Counted from the stretch's first letter, positions 1-9,687 are shown. The stretch: DNA of 64,000 bases from JAGQNK01 sp964573155 (GCA_964573155.1 CAZNIN010000001.1:16599-80598), one strand, 5' to 3'. Numbers and translations are program-made. The notes: generated by a model from the letters alone, not told the origin.

Positions 1-1
1 T

Positions 2-490
2 GATTTTGTGGTCGCAGACCCCTTGCGCTTCAAGCAAATGATAGACGTATATAACCGCACTGGTTCAAATGTCCTAACCTGCATTCGTGTACAAGAAGAT
101 GCTGACTATAAACGATACGGTATCATAGCTGGAGAAGAAGTCGAAGACGGTATCATTCGGATGCAAACGATAATTGAGAAGCCTGGAAAAGAACAGGCTC
201 CGAGCAATCTGGCGAGTGTTAGCGGCTACTTGTTTACGCCGGCTATTTTTAAATACTTACACATGGCTTTAAAACAGTTAGGAGATGGACAAGAATTCTA
301 TCAGCAGCCGGCAATGCAGATGATGATTGATGAAGGACATGAAATACTTGCTTGCGAAATAAAAAATGGGCGATATTATGACACCGGGAATAAGCTCGAA
401 TATCTAAAAACAGTCGTAGAGTTTGGTCTTGATCATCCTGAGCTGGGTAATGATTTCCGAGAATACATTAAGTCGCTTTCTGTTGTATAA
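2..490 (+). CDS. galU: UTP-glucose-1-phosphate uridylyltransferase, C-terminal part (5' end outside window)
   Basis: Makes UDP-glucose from UTP and glucose-1-phosphate, a cytosolic step feeding glycan and envelope synthesis. The frame is open from base 2 (D-F-V-V-A-D-P), so about 162 of the usual ~290 residues are visible and the N-terminal nucleotide-binding half lies upstream of the window. Family signatures seen are GYLFTPAIF (sugar-binding region) and GRYYDTGNKLEYL near the C-terminus, the usual G-x-x-Y-D-T-G-x-K-x-x-Y-L motif. The gene ends normally with TAA. It lies 10 nt upstream of a small membrane-protein gene on the same strand. Function is confident from the motifs; the start cannot be seen. 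Confidence 0.9.
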   Translation, partial: DFVVADPLRFKQMIDVYNRTGSNVLTCIRVQEDADYKRYGIIAGEEVEDGIIRMQTIIEKPGKEQAPSNLASVSGYLFTPAIFKYLHMALKQLGDGQEFYQQPAMQMMIDEGHEILACEIKNGRYYDTGNKLEYLKTVVEFGLDHPELGNDFREYIKSLSVV

Positions 491-500
491 TTAAGATTAC

Positions 501-767
501 ATGGAGAATGCATTCGAAATCCTGGTTGTAATTCTTTCGGCAGCACTTGCTGTATTTTTGGTGCTTGGCATCATACTCATCATAATTTGTATAAAAATCG
601 CAAATCGTATCAAGCGTATCTCTGAAAAAGCAGAAGCAATATCAGGAAAAGCTGAAAATATAGCTGACTTTTTGTCCAAGTCCGCAGTACCGCTCGCTGC
701 CGGTAAGATAATCGCTGTAATTACTGAAGTATTTAATGTTCGTAGCGGCAAACGTAAGAAAAAGTAA
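501..767 (+). CDS. Small single-pass membrane protein
   Basis: Unrecognised 88-residue protein. Residues about 5-32 form one long hydrophobic segment (ILVVILSAALAVFLVLG and following). It is followed by a charged, probably helical stretch (about 34-60) and a second weakly hydrophobic stretch (about 62-80), ending in a basic GKRKKK tail. The ATG at 501 is the only sensible start. It sits 10 nt after galU and 16 nt before a YtxH-like gene, so a small envelope operon with the next two genes is likely. The layout resembles DUF948/YtxH-type small envelope proteins, but no specific function can be given. Confidence 0.75.
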   Translation: MENAFEILVVILSAALAVFLVLGIILIIICIKIANRIKRISEKAEAISGKAENIADFLSKSAVPLAAGKIIAVITEVFNVRSGKRKKK

Positions 768-783
768 CACACGGGAGAAGTGC

Positions 784-1191
784 GTGGGTAAAAAGAATAG
801 AAATGTCGCGCTTGGAACACTACTGATAGGATTGACGGGCTATGCAGTTGGATTGTTGACTGCGCCACGAAGTGGTAGAGAGACCAGAAAGGACCTTCAG
901 AAAAAAGCAACTCGTGCTAAAACCGAAGCAGAGAAAAAGCTAAAAGTTCTACATAGTGAGCTAAATGTTCTTATAGCGGACGGACGTGTGCGCGTTGGCA
1001 AGGCCAAGTCAGACATTCGTATAAAATATGCTGATGCTCTCGATAAAGCTCAAGTTGCAAAAGAAAAAGCACGCGAAATACTAAGCGCCGTTCATGAAGG
1101 TGATGCAGACGATAAGGACCTGCAAAAGGCTATCAAAGAAGTAAATAGTGCGATAGAACATTTAAGAAAATATGCAAACAAGAATGCCTAA
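784..1191 (+). CDS. YtxH domain-containing protein
   Basis: 135-residue protein with a short hydrophobic N-terminus (LGTLLIGLTGYAVGLL). It is followed by the YtxH signature TAPRSGRETRKDL and a long Lys/Ala/Glu-rich segment predicted to be helical. YtxH proteins are small membrane-anchored, stress-associated proteins with no defined biochemical activity. The GTG at 784 is preferred because GGGAG lies 7-11 nt upstream (773-777). An in-frame ATG at 736 would add 16 residues overlapping the previous gene. The 3' end overlaps the next gene by about 8-20 nt, supporting co-transcription. Confidence 0.8.
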   Translation: MGKKNRNVALGTLLIGLTGYAVGLLTAPRSGRETRKDLQKKATRAKTEAEKKLKVLHSELNVLIADGRVRVGKAKSDIRIKYADALDKAQVAKEKAREILSAVHEGDADDKDLQKAIKEVNSAIEHLRKYANKNA

Positions 1192-1441
1192 ACGCACAAA
1201 AAAAGACTACGAAGAGCTTGGTCGCCGATTAGAAAATATCTATATGACTGGATATGTAAATCGTAGCGAAATGTTAAAAATGAGCTTTTTGAAGGGTGTA
1301 GCAACCGGCTTCGGGGGAGTTATTGGCGCTACCATTGTTGTTGCGCTACTGTTGTGGATGCTTTCGTTACTGGACGCGATCCCGTTTGTTGGACCGATCT
1401 TCGACACGTTTGAAGATACTGTCAAAACGCAGGGGAAATAG
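1172..1441 (+). CDS. DUF5665 domain-containing membrane protein
   Basis: 89-residue protein with the arrangement of the DUF5665 family: an N-terminal E-N-I-Y-M-T-G-Y-x-x-R segment, then SFLKGVATGFGGVIGAT. A single strong membrane segment (about 51-70, VVALLLWMLSLL) and IPFVGPIFD follow. Function is unknown. Start is 1172 or the in-frame ATG at 1184; neither has a clear Shine-Dalgarno, and both overlap the YtxH gene, which suggests translational coupling. It closes the small gene cluster; the next gene, dnaE, has its own leader. Confidence 0.8.
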   Translation: MQTRMPKRTKKDYEELGRRLENIYMTGYVNRSEMLKMSFLKGVATGFGGVIGATIVVALLLWMLSLLDAIPFVGPIFDTFEDTVKTQGK

Positions 1442-1515
1442 CAGGCTGTTGTAATTAAAAGCGTCGCATGAGCGCTGATAATTTTATACACTAGTACAAA
1501 CAAGAGGGTAACAAC

Positions 1516-4500
1516 GTGGCGACGAAAAAGAGTTTAAAAAACTCAGACTATGTGCATCTCCATAATCATACGCAGTACAGCCTGCTTGATGGTCTGACGC
1601 AAGTCGGTCCTCTTATGGATTTTGTAAAAGACCAGGGTATGGAAGCCGTGGCCATGACTGATCATGGTACTTTGTCGGGTGCTATTGAATTTTACAAAGA
1701 GGCTAAAGCACGTGATTTAAAACCGATCATTGGTATTGAAACCTACGTAGCGGCTCGAAAACACACTGACAAGGATCCGCAAAAAGATAAGAACCGTTTT
1801 CACTTGATACTTTTAGCCATGAACCATACAGGCTATCAAAATTTGATGCAGCTTAGCACAACTGCAAATCTAGATGGCTTTTATTACTATCCACGAATTG
1901 ATCATGAGCTGCTAGAAAAGCACAATGAGGGAATTATCGCGCTCAGCGCGTGTATGGGTGGTGAAGTTGGCGACGCGTTAAAACAAGATCAGTATGCGCA
2001 GGCGAAGGACATTGCGAGCTGGTATAAATCGGTGTTCGGAGATCGATACTATATAGAGATTCAAGATCACGGTCATCCGGATAATCCGCTGCATAGTGAA
2101 GAGCAGCGGCTCGTGAATGAACGAGCGCTCAAATTAGCAAAAGAGCTGGAAATATCTGCAGTCGTGACATGTGATGCGCATTATCTCAATCACGAAGATC
2201 AGGATGCTCATGAAATTTTATTATGCGTTGGCACTGGATCTTTTCTGAGCGATGAAAAACGTATGTCACTGAAAGATTTTCCTCTTCATGTTGAATCGCC
2301 AGATGAAATCATCAAGCGTTGGGGGAGAGAGTACCCGGACGTCATTACCAACACCAGGGCAATCGCTGACCGTTGCAACCTGGAGCTTGAGCTTGGAAAA
2401 ATTCTGATCCCCAAATTTCCTGTACCAAAAGGTGAAACAGAAAAGACGTATCTGGATAAACTGACGTATCGTGGCCTTGCATGGCGTTATGGTGAAGCAA
2501 CTGAATCAGATGCAGAAAGGCTCTCTATCGAGGCGGCAAAGAAAACATTGCCAAAGGAGGTGGCCGAGCGGGCGGAATATGAACTTGGTATTATCGACAA
2601 AATGGGCTTCAATGGATATTTTCTGATCATCCAAGACTTTATCAACTGGGGCAAGGATCGGGGTATTGTTTTCGGTCCGGGGCGTGGCTCGGCCGCTGGT
2701 TCTATAATTGCGTATGCCCTCAAGGTCACTGAGCTTGATCCTATGGAGTATGATTTGCTTTTCGAGCGTTTTCTTAACCCTGATCGCATCAGCATGCCGG
2801 ATGTCGATATTGATATCCAGGATACTCGTCGCAATGAAGTTATTCAGTACTGCGTAGATAAGTATGGAGCAGAGCGTGTTGCTAATATTGTGACTTTTGG
2901 GCGCATGTTTGCCCGAAATGCGGTACGCGATGTGGCGCGAGTACTTCAGGTGCCCTACGCAGAAGCCGATCGACTGGCGAAGATGATTCCTGCTCCGGTA
3001 CAGGGGCGTCATATCCCACTGGCGACCTCACTTAAAGAAGACCAGGAATTAAAGCGTGAGTACGAAACAAATGAAACGTCACGGAGCGTGCTTGAACAAG
3101 CCATGAAGCTAGAGGGCACAGTCAGAAGTCATGGTGTACATGCTGCCGGGGTTGTTATTGCGCCTGATGATATTGTCAAGTTTGTGCCGCTTGAAATGGC
3201 TCAAAAAGGTGTCGTTTCGACGCAGTACCCGATGGGGCCTGTTGAAGAGCTAGGTTTGCTCAAAATGGATTTTCTTGGTCTGTCTAACTTGACAATAATT
3301 AAGAATGCTCTGCGTATCATCAAAAAGGTCTACGACAAAGATATTGATATCAACACAATTCCGCTAGACGACAAAAAGACGTATGAACTTTTTCAACGAG
3401 GTGATACGACAGGAGTTTTCCAGCTTGAATCAGCGGGCATGAAGCGCTACTTGCGTGATCTGCGTCCAACGACTTTCGAAGATATTGTTGCGATGGTTGC
3501 ACTCTATCGTCCGGGTCCGATGCAGTTCATCGACAGCTTCATCAAACGCAAACACGGCGAGGAGAGAATAACATATCTGCATCCCGGCTTGGAGAATTCT
3601 CTGAAAAGTACCTATGGAATATTGGTCTATCAGGAGCAGTTCATGCAGATATCGAAGGAATGGTGTGGCTTTACCGGAGGCCAGGCTGATACCCTTCGCA
3701 AGGCAGTTGGAAAGAAAAAGATAGACTTGATGCGCAAAATGAAAATAGAGTTTGTCGAAGGCGCGGTCAAGCATGGTGGTGCAACCGAAGCGCTTGCTGA
3801 GACGTTCTGGAAACAGCTAGAGGAGTTTGCGAATTACTGTTTTAACAAATCACACGCGGCCTGTTACGGTTTGATAGCCTACCAGACGGCGTATCTCAAA
3901 GCTCACTATCCATCTGCATTTATGGCAGCTCTTATGTCCAGTGATTATGACGATATAGATCGCTTGGCCATCGAAATAACAGAATGCAAACACATGGGTA
4001 TCGAAGTGTTACCGCCTGATGTCAATGAATCCTATCTTGAGTTTGCCGTGGTGCCGAAAACGAATCAAATTCGTTTTGGTATGGCGGCTATAAAGAACGT
4101 AGGCACTGGTGCAGTTGAAGAAATACTGCGCGTGAGAGAAAGTGACGGGAAATTTGAAGTTCTTGAAGATTTCTTCAAAAAGGTAAACACACGCGTTGTA
4201 AATCGGAAAGCGCTCGAAAGTCTTATTAAATCAGGAGCTTTTGATCGTTATGGTGAACGCAGTTATTTGTTGCAGAACCTTGACGTGTTACTGGCTTTTA
4301 GTTCACGCATTCAGAAAGAACAGGCAAGCGGACAAACCGATCTGTTCGGAAACGTTATAGAGGATGAATCGGTTGCTGTGCGAGTCGAACTGACGCTGGA
4401 CAAGGCTGCGGTTGTGTATTCACAGCATGAACAGCTAGTATGGGAGAGAGAGTTGCTCGGATTGTATTTAAGTCAGCATCCACTTGAAGCATATGAAGTA

Positions 4501-5148
4501 TTTCTGTCTGAACACACCGTTCCGCTTAGTTCGATAAAGGCCGAACACGATGGCCGCGCAGTGACGGTTGGTGGTGCAATCCAGGATTTTAGGGAGATTA
4601 CGACAAAAAATGGTCAAAAGATGGCATTTGTAAAAATTGAGGATCAGTTTGAAGAAACAGAATTGATTTTATTCCCAAGTATGTACCAACAGACGCTTGG
4701 CATATGGGAGCGAGATCGAGTGGTTCTCGTCAAGGGTAAGGTAAGCGCAAAAGACCGCGAAGGAAATATCACAAGTGAAATAAAAATATTAGTAGATGAC
4801 GCACGCGAAGTGACACCGGAACAGGCCACAGCTTATCAATCGACTGGCAAGAAGGCCAAAATACCAAAAGCTTCCAAGAAGACAGCCGCAGCTGCAGTGA
4901 CGTCCAAAAAAGCGAGTAAAGCTTCGACGAGGGTATATGTGCGCATTGAAAAAAGCGATGATCACAAAACTCTCACAAGTCTTCGTTCTATAATCGACAC
5001 ACATTCAGGCGAAACCGAAATTGTCCTAGTCGTGGGACCGTCTACGACCAAACAAATCATCAGGTTGCCGATGCGAATTAATTCCAGCCCGGAAACGCTA
5101 TCAAAGTTTAGTGAACTGGTCGGACAAGAAAACGTAAGATTTCACTAA
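1516..5148 (+). CDS. dnaE: DNA polymerase III subunit alpha
   Basis: Replicative C-family DNA polymerase, 1210 residues, close to the usual DnaE length. The N-terminal PHP domain begins HLHNHTQYSLLDG (residues 14-26) and also keeps TDHG and CDAHYL metal-ligand motifs. The polymerase carboxylates are visible as PDVDID (D429, D431) and KMDFLGL (D585). A C-terminal OB fold starts near residue 1016 (VTVGGAIQDFRE). A Lys/Ala-rich linker at about 1145-1180 precedes a short final domain. The GTG start at 1516 has GAGGG at 1504-1508, and a TACACT -10-like box lies at 1487-1492. The stop overlaps the convergent CAP gene by 4 nt. No separate proofreading domain is present, as expected for DnaE. Confidence 0.97.
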   Translation: MATKKSLKNSDYVHLHNHTQYSLLDGLTQVGPLMDFVKDQGMEAVAMTDHGTLSGAIEFYKEAKARDLKPIIGIETYVAARKHTDKDPQKDKNRFHLILLAMNHTGYQNLMQLSTTANLDGFYYYPRIDHELLEKHNEGIIALSACMGGEVGDALKQDQYAQAKDIASWYKSVFGDRYYIEIQDHGHPDNPLHSEEQRLVNERALKLAKELEISAVVTCDAHYLNHEDQDAHEILLCVGTGSFLSDEKRMSLKDFPLHVESPDEIIKRWGREYPDVITNTRAIADRCNLELELGKILIPKFPVPKGETEKTYLDKLTYRGLAWRYGEATESDAERLSIEAAKKTLPKEVAERAEYELGIIDKMGFNGYFLIIQDFINWGKDRGIVFGPGRGSAAGSIIAYALKVTELDPMEYDLLFERFLNPDRISMPDVDIDIQDTRRNEVIQYCVDKYGAERVANIVTFGRMFARNAVRDVARVLQVPYAEADRLAKMIPAPVQGRHIPLATSLKEDQELKREYETNETSRSVLEQAMKLEGTVRSHGVHAAGVVIAPDDIVKFVPLEMAQKGVVSTQYPMGPVEELGLLKMDFLGLSNLTIIKNALRIIKKVYDKDIDINTIPLDDKKTYELFQRGDTTGVFQLESAGMKRYLRDLRPTTFEDIVAMVALYRPGPMQFIDSFIKRKHGEERITYLHPGLENSLKSTYGILVYQEQFMQISKEWCGFTGGQADTLRKAVGKKKIDLMRKMKIEFVEGAVKHGGATEALAETFWKQLEEFANYCFNKSHAACYGLIAYQTAYLKAHYPSAFMAALMSSDYDDIDRLAIEITECKHMGIEVLPPDVNESYLEFAVVPKTNQIRFGMAAIKNVGTGAVEEILRVRESDGKFEVLEDFFKKVNTRVVNRKALESLIKSGAFDRYGERSYLLQNLDVLLAFSSRIQKEQASGQTDLFGNVIEDESVAVRVELTLDKAAVVYSQHEQLVWERELLGLYLSQHPLEAYEVFLSEHTVPLSSIKAEHDGRAVTVGGAIQDFREITTKNGQKMAFVKIEDQFEETELILFPSMYQQTLGIWERDRVVLVKGKVSAKDREGNITSEIKILVDDAREVTPEQATAYQSTGKKAKIPKASKKTAAAAVTSKKASKASTRVYVRIEKSDDHKTLTSLRSIIDTHSGETEIVLVVGPSTTKQIIRLPMRINSSPETLSKFSELVGQENVRFH

Positions 5149-6209
5149 AGAATTGTGCCTACTGTGCGTGATAATGTGGCGCCAAAAATAGCGATACCTA
5201 GAACGATGCTTTCGAATAGTGGATGATGTAGAACAAATTTTTCGGTGTTATGAAGCAAATCCTTCAAGAGGTGGCGCGCCTTAAGGCTGTGATGCGTAAG
5301 TAGTACGATCATTGCTATGCCAGTAATTATGGCAGCAGCACCCAGAACCCATGGCGCATGACCGCTTGTCAATATCTGTGCTTTGGCTATATTTTGAGAA
5401 ACAGGCGCAGCTGCCATAATAGGTTGTTCAGTGGTGACGGGGGCAGCTTTCTTTGTTGGTGTTTTTTTTGTTGTGTCTTTGCGAGGAGCTGGCGTTGGTT
5501 GCGTAGCTGCAGCTGCTCCGGGCGCCGGGCTAGCTGCTTTCGCAGACGCAGATGATGGCATTTCGGCTGTTTGTTGACTGGCAGCAGACGGTGCTGTTGC
5601 GGCTAGAACCTGTGGTTGACCGTACATCGCAACAACCACTGTCTGCTTGCCGTCGCCGTTGAAGTTAGAACTATTTGCGAATCCAAAGCCAACTTCGGTA
5701 AATGAGACGTCTAGCATATTTGCTTTATGTGTTGGACTATTCATCCAGCCGATCACGGCTTCGGAACTAGTAGAGAATCCATAGGCAAGGTTTTCGCCGG
5801 CTTTATTGTAAGCATAGCCGGCATTTTGAATGAACACCCATGGTTCCTGACCATCTGGTGTGGTGTGAGACCAGTAGTTGTGGGTCACCATGTGGTTAGC
5901 TTTTGCTTGAGCGGCGCTAGAAAGCTGTGAATTTAGCGACAGCACAGACTTGCCGTTATTTGTGCGCTGCGCATTTGTCGAAGCAAGCAACGCCGAGCTG
6001 CTCATTTCAGTCGCATATGCAAGAGTGTTTGTTGAATGCGGCTGCCAAAAACTCAAAAATATACTGGCGATGATAGAAATGATAAGCGGCAAGTACGGTG
6101 CGTATACCTTGGTGTAATGACCACTTTTTTTATGGTGTCTGCCGTGTCGCTTGGTGTGGTTCTTTGTATGCGTTCGAGGAATTCTCGTAGTTTTTGTCGT
6201 TTTTGGCAT
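5145..6209 (-). CDS. CAP (SCP/PR-1-like, YkwD-type) domain membrane protein
   Basis: 354-residue surface protein. The N-terminus is strongly basic (His/Lys/Arg-rich, residues 1-34), followed by a membrane segment or signal anchor (about 38-58). A CAP domain spans about residues 75-200, with ANHMVTHNYWSHTTPDG, AGENLAYGF and SPTHKANML motifs that include the conserved His and Glu positions. Next come an Ala/Pro/Thr-rich linker (about 205-275) and two further hydrophobic segments (about 285-305 and 330-350). CAP domains act outside the cell, but bacterial roles are poorly defined. In an episymbiont a surface or interaction role is possible; this is inference. Convergent with dnaE. Confidence 0.85.
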   Translation of the reverse strand: MPKTTKTTRIPRTHTKNHTKRHGRHHKKSGHYTKVYAPYLPLIISIIASIFLSFWQPHSTNTLAYATEMSSSALLASTNAQRTNNGKSVLSLNSQLSSAAQAKANHMVTHNYWSHTTPDGQEPWVFIQNAGYAYNKAGENLAYGFSTSSEAVIGWMNSPTHKANMLDVSFTEVGFGFANSSNFNGDGKQTVVVAMYGQPQVLAATAPSAASQQTAEMPSSASAKAASPAPGAAAATQPTPAPRKDTTKKTPTKKAAPVTTEQPIMAAAPVSQNIAKAQILTSGHAPWVLGAAAIITGIAMIVLLTHHSLKARHLLKDLLHNTEKFVLHHPLFESIVLGIAIFGATLSRTVGTIL

Positions 6210-6252
6210 ATCTTGAGTTTCTTTTGATATTCGTGCTTATGATAAAACAAAA

Positions 6253-6747
6253 CTATTTGAATGTACAGTGATAGAGGGCCATTGCGGCTGCCTGGACAAC
6301 ATTGTAGGATTCTTTTTTGCCGAACATTGGAATTTCCAAACTTCCATCACAGAGCTCAAGCACCTCGGGCTCAATGCCCTCGACTTCGCGTCCGAGAATG
6401 AGCGCTATTTTTCCCGGCGGCCTGAAATCTGGTAATGCAATTGAGCTCTGTGTCTGCTCTAGTGCAAAAATAGAGTACCCATCATCTTTTACGCTCGCGA
6501 TAGTTTTTTCGATATTCAAACTTTGCTTCCAAGCAACGTATTCTTCCGCACCCAACGCTGTTTTGGTAATTTGTCTATGTATTCTAAGAGCTTCATGGGG
6601 CAGCCGTGTATCGTTCGCTGAAAGCGGATATGGTGTATAGCCTGAAAGTATGACTTGCTGAACGCCTAACCCGTCCGCGGTGCGTAATAGCGAGCCAATG
6701 TTATGACAACTACGGAGGTTGTGCGCAATCAGAATGATTTGTTTCAT
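6253..6747 (-). CDS. TrmH/SpoU-family RNA 2'-O-methyltransferase
   Basis: 164-residue SPOUT (alpha/beta-knot) methyltransferase using S-adenosylmethionine. All three SpoU motifs are visible: NLRSCHNIGSLLRTADGLG (motif 1), IALILGREVEGI (motif 2) and LEIPMFGKKESYNVVQAAA (motif 3). There is no N-terminal substrate-binding extension, so the target (tRNA or rRNA ribose) cannot be fixed from sequence. The ATG at 6747 is preferred over a TTG 18 nt upstream. TAAGAT lies 8 nt before this ATG on the minus strand, which would make the mRNA nearly leaderless. It diverges from the pilus ATPase gene. Confidence 0.88.
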   Translation of the reverse strand: MKQIILIAHNLRSCHNIGSLLRTADGLGVQQVILSGYTPYPLSANDTRLPHEALRIHRQITKTALGAEEYVAWKQSLNIEKTIASVKDDGYSIFALEQTQSSIALPDFRPPGKIALILGREVEGIEPEVLELCDGSLEIPMFGKKESYNVVQAAAMALYHCTFK

Positions 6748-6796
6748 TGACTTACATCTTATCAAAGGACGCCTCTTATGCTTAAATACATACGAT

Positions 6797-8398
6797 ATGA
6801 GCCAGGATGCCAGACGCGACGAAGAGCTAAATACTCAACGCAGAGCCTCGATACTAGGTCTGAACTATATTGATACCTCTCAGATTTCAGACAAGATTTT
6901 ATACAAGCAGCTTCTCGATACCCAAGAGCTATATAGCTTGCGGGTTATACCACTCAGAGCTGATGATCATAACATAACTTTCGGCGTGACCAATACTACG
7001 TCGCAGGCGACAATGGAGAGTTTGCGTCAACGCTTTCTCGATCAGCGAGTGGCTTTCGGGCTGATATCAGATGCGGGTTTTCGGGAGTACATGAAACTGT
7101 ACGATCCGCCAAAAACCGTGGAGTATAAGGACATTACTATAACAGAGGCTGGCACTGAAGATTTGATTGTAGCGGTCTCTCGTACACTCGAACAGGTTCG
7201 TGCGGATGACATGCTTGCATATCTTGTACAGCAGGCACATAAGCTTGGAGCGTCTGATATACACCTTGAAACACAGCGGGATTACATACGTATACGCTTT
7301 CGTATCGACGGGGTTTTGCATCCTATTGCCAGACTTTCTATCGATAAATACAGGATTCTTATTTCGGCTATTGCGAGTGCAGGGAATGTATCAACGGCTG
7401 CTAATGAAGCGCAGCAGGGACATATCGCGCAACGGCTACGAATGGCCGATGGCACTGATGTCGATATAAACCTTCGTCTGGAAACTGCTCCAACTGTCAC
7501 TGGTATGGATGTTGTGATGCGCCTATTTAACATGAGCCAGGAAATGTATCATCTGGACAAACTGGGATTGTCTGATTACGAGCGAGAGGTTGTCGATGGT
7601 ATTATCTCCAAACCGACTGGTTTGGTGCTGGTGGTCGGTCCTACCGGCTCTGGCAAGACAACTACTTTGTATTCAATGCTCAATTCGTTGAATAGTGAAG
7701 AGCGCAAAATAATTACGATTGAGGATCCGGTAGAGTACCAGTTCGAAGGAGTTACTCAAATACCAGCGATTAGTAAATCCTCGAGCGACACAGGCTTTGC
7801 TGAAAAGTTACGAGCAGTACTGCGCCTTGACCCAGATATTGTTATGGTCGGAGAGATTCGTGATATGGACACGGCTAAGACGGCGCTTCAGGCGGCCTTA
7901 ACGGGACATTTGGTATTGTCAACATTTCACGCTAGCTCCGCAGCTGCCGCGCTGACACGTATGGCTGATATCATTGGCGAGAATCCTTTGTTCGTGTCTG
8001 CAATACGCTTGGTTATGGCACAGCGCTTGGTGCGACGGCTTGATGACGAAACGAAGCAGCCATACACGCCTGATGATGTTACATTGCGCAACATCCAGAA
8101 AATCATAGACGGACTTCCTGAAGGGGTGGCACGTCCGGATCTCACAAATATGCAGTTATATGAACCAGGATCGTCTGCGGATAACCCCTATGGTTTCAAG
8201 GGACAGGTTGCGCTTCGTGAGCAATTCATGATGCAAGGAGAAGTGGTTGAAGTTTTGAGCGGTAACCACAAACCGACCGCACAGGAGATTGAACAAGCTG
8301 CAACGAGAAGTGGTATGCGAACGATGCTACAAGACGGAATTCTGAAAGTAATTGCTGGCGAAACGACACTGCAAGAAGTATACCGTGTCCTCGGATGA
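6797..8398 (+). CDS. pilB: Type IV pilus / type II secretion assembly ATPase (PilB/GspE family)
   Basis: Cytoplasmic hexameric ATPase that drives pilin polymerisation. 533 residues from the ATG at 6797. An N-terminal MshEN/GSPII_E-type domain is followed by the ATPase core. Visible motifs are Walker A GPTGSGKTTT (281-290), the Asp-box region IEDPVEYQ, Walker B-like LRLDPDIVMVGEIRD and the His-box LSTFHASSAAAALTRM. The tetracysteine zinc site normally found after RLVRRL is absent: the sequence continues RLVRRLDDETKQPYTP with no cysteines. No other pilus gene is adjacent. GspE versus PilB cannot be separated by sequence alone; PilB is favoured because type IV pili are known in Saccharibacteria. 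Confidence 0.88.
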   Translation: MSQDARRDEELNTQRRASILGLNYIDTSQISDKILYKQLLDTQELYSLRVIPLRADDHNITFGVTNTTSQATMESLRQRFLDQRVAFGLISDAGFREYMKLYDPPKTVEYKDITITEAGTEDLIVAVSRTLEQVRADDMLAYLVQQAHKLGASDIHLETQRDYIRIRFRIDGVLHPIARLSIDKYRILISAIASAGNVSTAANEAQQGHIAQRLRMADGTDVDINLRLETAPTVTGMDVVMRLFNMSQEMYHLDKLGLSDYEREVVDGIISKPTGLVLVVGPTGSGKTTTLYSMLNSLNSEERKIITIEDPVEYQFEGVTQIPAISKSSSDTGFAEKLRAVLRLDPDIVMVGEIRDMDTAKTALQAALTGHLVLSTFHASSAAAALTRMADIIGENPLFVSAIRLVMAQRLVRRLDDETKQPYTPDDVTLRNIQKIIDGLPEGVARPDLTNMQLYEPGSSADNPYGFKGQVALREQFMMQGEVVEVLSGNHKPTAQEIEQAATRSGMRTMLQDGILKVIAGETTLQEVYRVLG

Positions 8399-8455
8399 CA
8401 GTATCATTTGGCAGAAATCAAACGTATGAAGCTCAAAGATAGCGATTCCGTGGCT

Positions 8456-8482
8456 ATATAGCTAGTGTAACGGGAGCTATAT
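8456..8482. other. Hairpin between convergent genes
   Basis: A perfect 8-bp inverted repeat (ATATAGCT at 8456-8463 and AGCTATAT at 8475-8482, 11-nt loop) lies between the stops of the pilus ATPase and malic enzyme genes. It lacks a T-run on either side, so a terminator role is only a guess. Confidence 0.35.
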
Positions 8483-8487
8483 GTCCA

Positions 8488-9621
8488 TTACACAATAACT
8501 TTGGCAATTTCTGGGACCAGGCGTTCATCCAAGTTACTCGGTATGATTTCATTTGCAGACGGTGTATCTACGAGATTAGCGATAACTTCGGCAGCTTTAA
8601 GCTTATGGCTGTCCGTTATCTGACTAACCTGGTTGTTCAGTGCGCCACGGAATATGCCAGGGAAGGCAAGTGAATTGTTGACCTGATTCGGAAAATCGCT
8701 GCGGCCAGTTGCCATGATAGCCACACCAGCGGCCTTGGCAACGTCAGGCATAATTTCTGGAACGGGGTTAGCCATTGCAAAGATGATGGGATCGGAGGCC
8801 ATCGTTTTGACCATTTCGGCGGTTAATAGGCCGGCCTTCGAAACACCAATAAATATATCTGCACCTGTCAGGGCATCTTCCAGATTGCCGCTCTCATCTT
8901 GCGGGTTGGTAAAGTCGAGTAGTTTGCGTTTTTCAATATTGAGATCGGTACGGTCACTACTAACAATGCCTTTACTGTCGATAGCTAGGATTTGAGGGTG
9001 TGCATAGAGATCAAGAAGTTTCATAATTGCGGTGCCTGCTGCTCCTGCACCGACACAGACAATTCGACAGTCTTCAAGTTTTCGCCCAGTTACTTTCATA
9101 GCATTTATAAGGCCTGCTAGCACCACGATAGCAGTGCCGTGTTGATCGTCGTGGAACACGGGTATACCAAGCTCAGTCTTTAGTCGTTCCTCAACTTCAA
9201 AACAGATTGGTGCGGCAATGTCTTCTAAGTTGATACCACCATAACTTGGGGCGATTGCTTTGACGGCTGAAACGATATCTTCAGCGGTATGTACGTCTAG
9301 TACGATCGGCACAGCATCAATATCTGCGAAGTGCTTGAATAGCATTGCCTTACCCTCCATGACGGGCAGCGCAGCACGAGGACCGATATTGCCAAGGCCA
9401 AGTACTGCCGAGCCATCAGATACGACGGCGACAGAATTGTTCGTCCAAGTATAATCACGGGTTTCTTCTGGATGTTCGGCGAGGTAGCTTGACACGGCTC
9501 CAACGCCTGGCGTGTAGTATGTACTGAGTTTGTCGCGCGAATCGAGTGTGTCCTTGAGCTTGACACTTAGTTTGCCTTTTAGTTCTTTGTGTTTGCGAAG
9601 TGCTTCCTTTGAATAGTCCAT
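8488..9621 (-). CDS. NAD(P)-dependent malic enzyme (oxaloacetate-decarboxylating)
   Basis: Converts malate to pyruvate, CO2 and NAD(P)H in the cytosol. 377 residues, the short bacterial form without a phosphotransacetylase fusion. Motifs seen are TPGVGAVS, SDGSAVLGLGNIG, the metal/substrate segment FHDDQHGTAIV and the nucleotide-binding GAGAAGTAI, with ANPVPEI near the C-terminus. ATG 9621 is chosen over an upstream in-frame start that would add 25 poorly conserved residues. TACAAT lies 7 nt upstream of this ATG on the minus strand, fitting a leaderless mRNA. NAD versus NADP preference cannot be told. It is one of very few central-carbon genes in the window. Confidence 0.93.
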   Translation of the reverse strand: MDYSKEALRKHKELKGKLSVKLKDTLDSRDKLSTYYTPGVGAVSSYLAEHPEETRDYTWTNNSVAVVSDGSAVLGLGNIGPRAALPVMEGKAMLFKHFADIDAVPIVLDVHTAEDIVSAVKAIAPSYGGINLEDIAAPICFEVEERLKTELGIPVFHDDQHGTAIVVLAGLINAMKVTGRKLEDCRIVCVGAGAAGTAIMKLLDLYAHPQILAIDSKGIVSSDRTDLNIEKRKLLDFTNPQDESGNLEDALTGADIFIGVSKAGLLTAEMVKTMASDPIIFAMANPVPEIMPDVAKAAGVAIMATGRSDFPNQVNNSLAFPGIFRGALNNQVSQITDSHKLKAAEVIANLVDTPSANEIIPSNLDERLVPEIAKVIV

Positions 9622-9687
9622 AGATTCTATTGTACTGCTTTTCGTTACAGATAACTGTATTTCATTCACGCAACAGATGTGATATAG

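Noticed and set aside
497..910. Open minus-strand frame of 137 codons over the small membrane and YtxH genes
   Set aside because: Antisense to two genes with family features and operon spacing; its translation has no recognisable motif.
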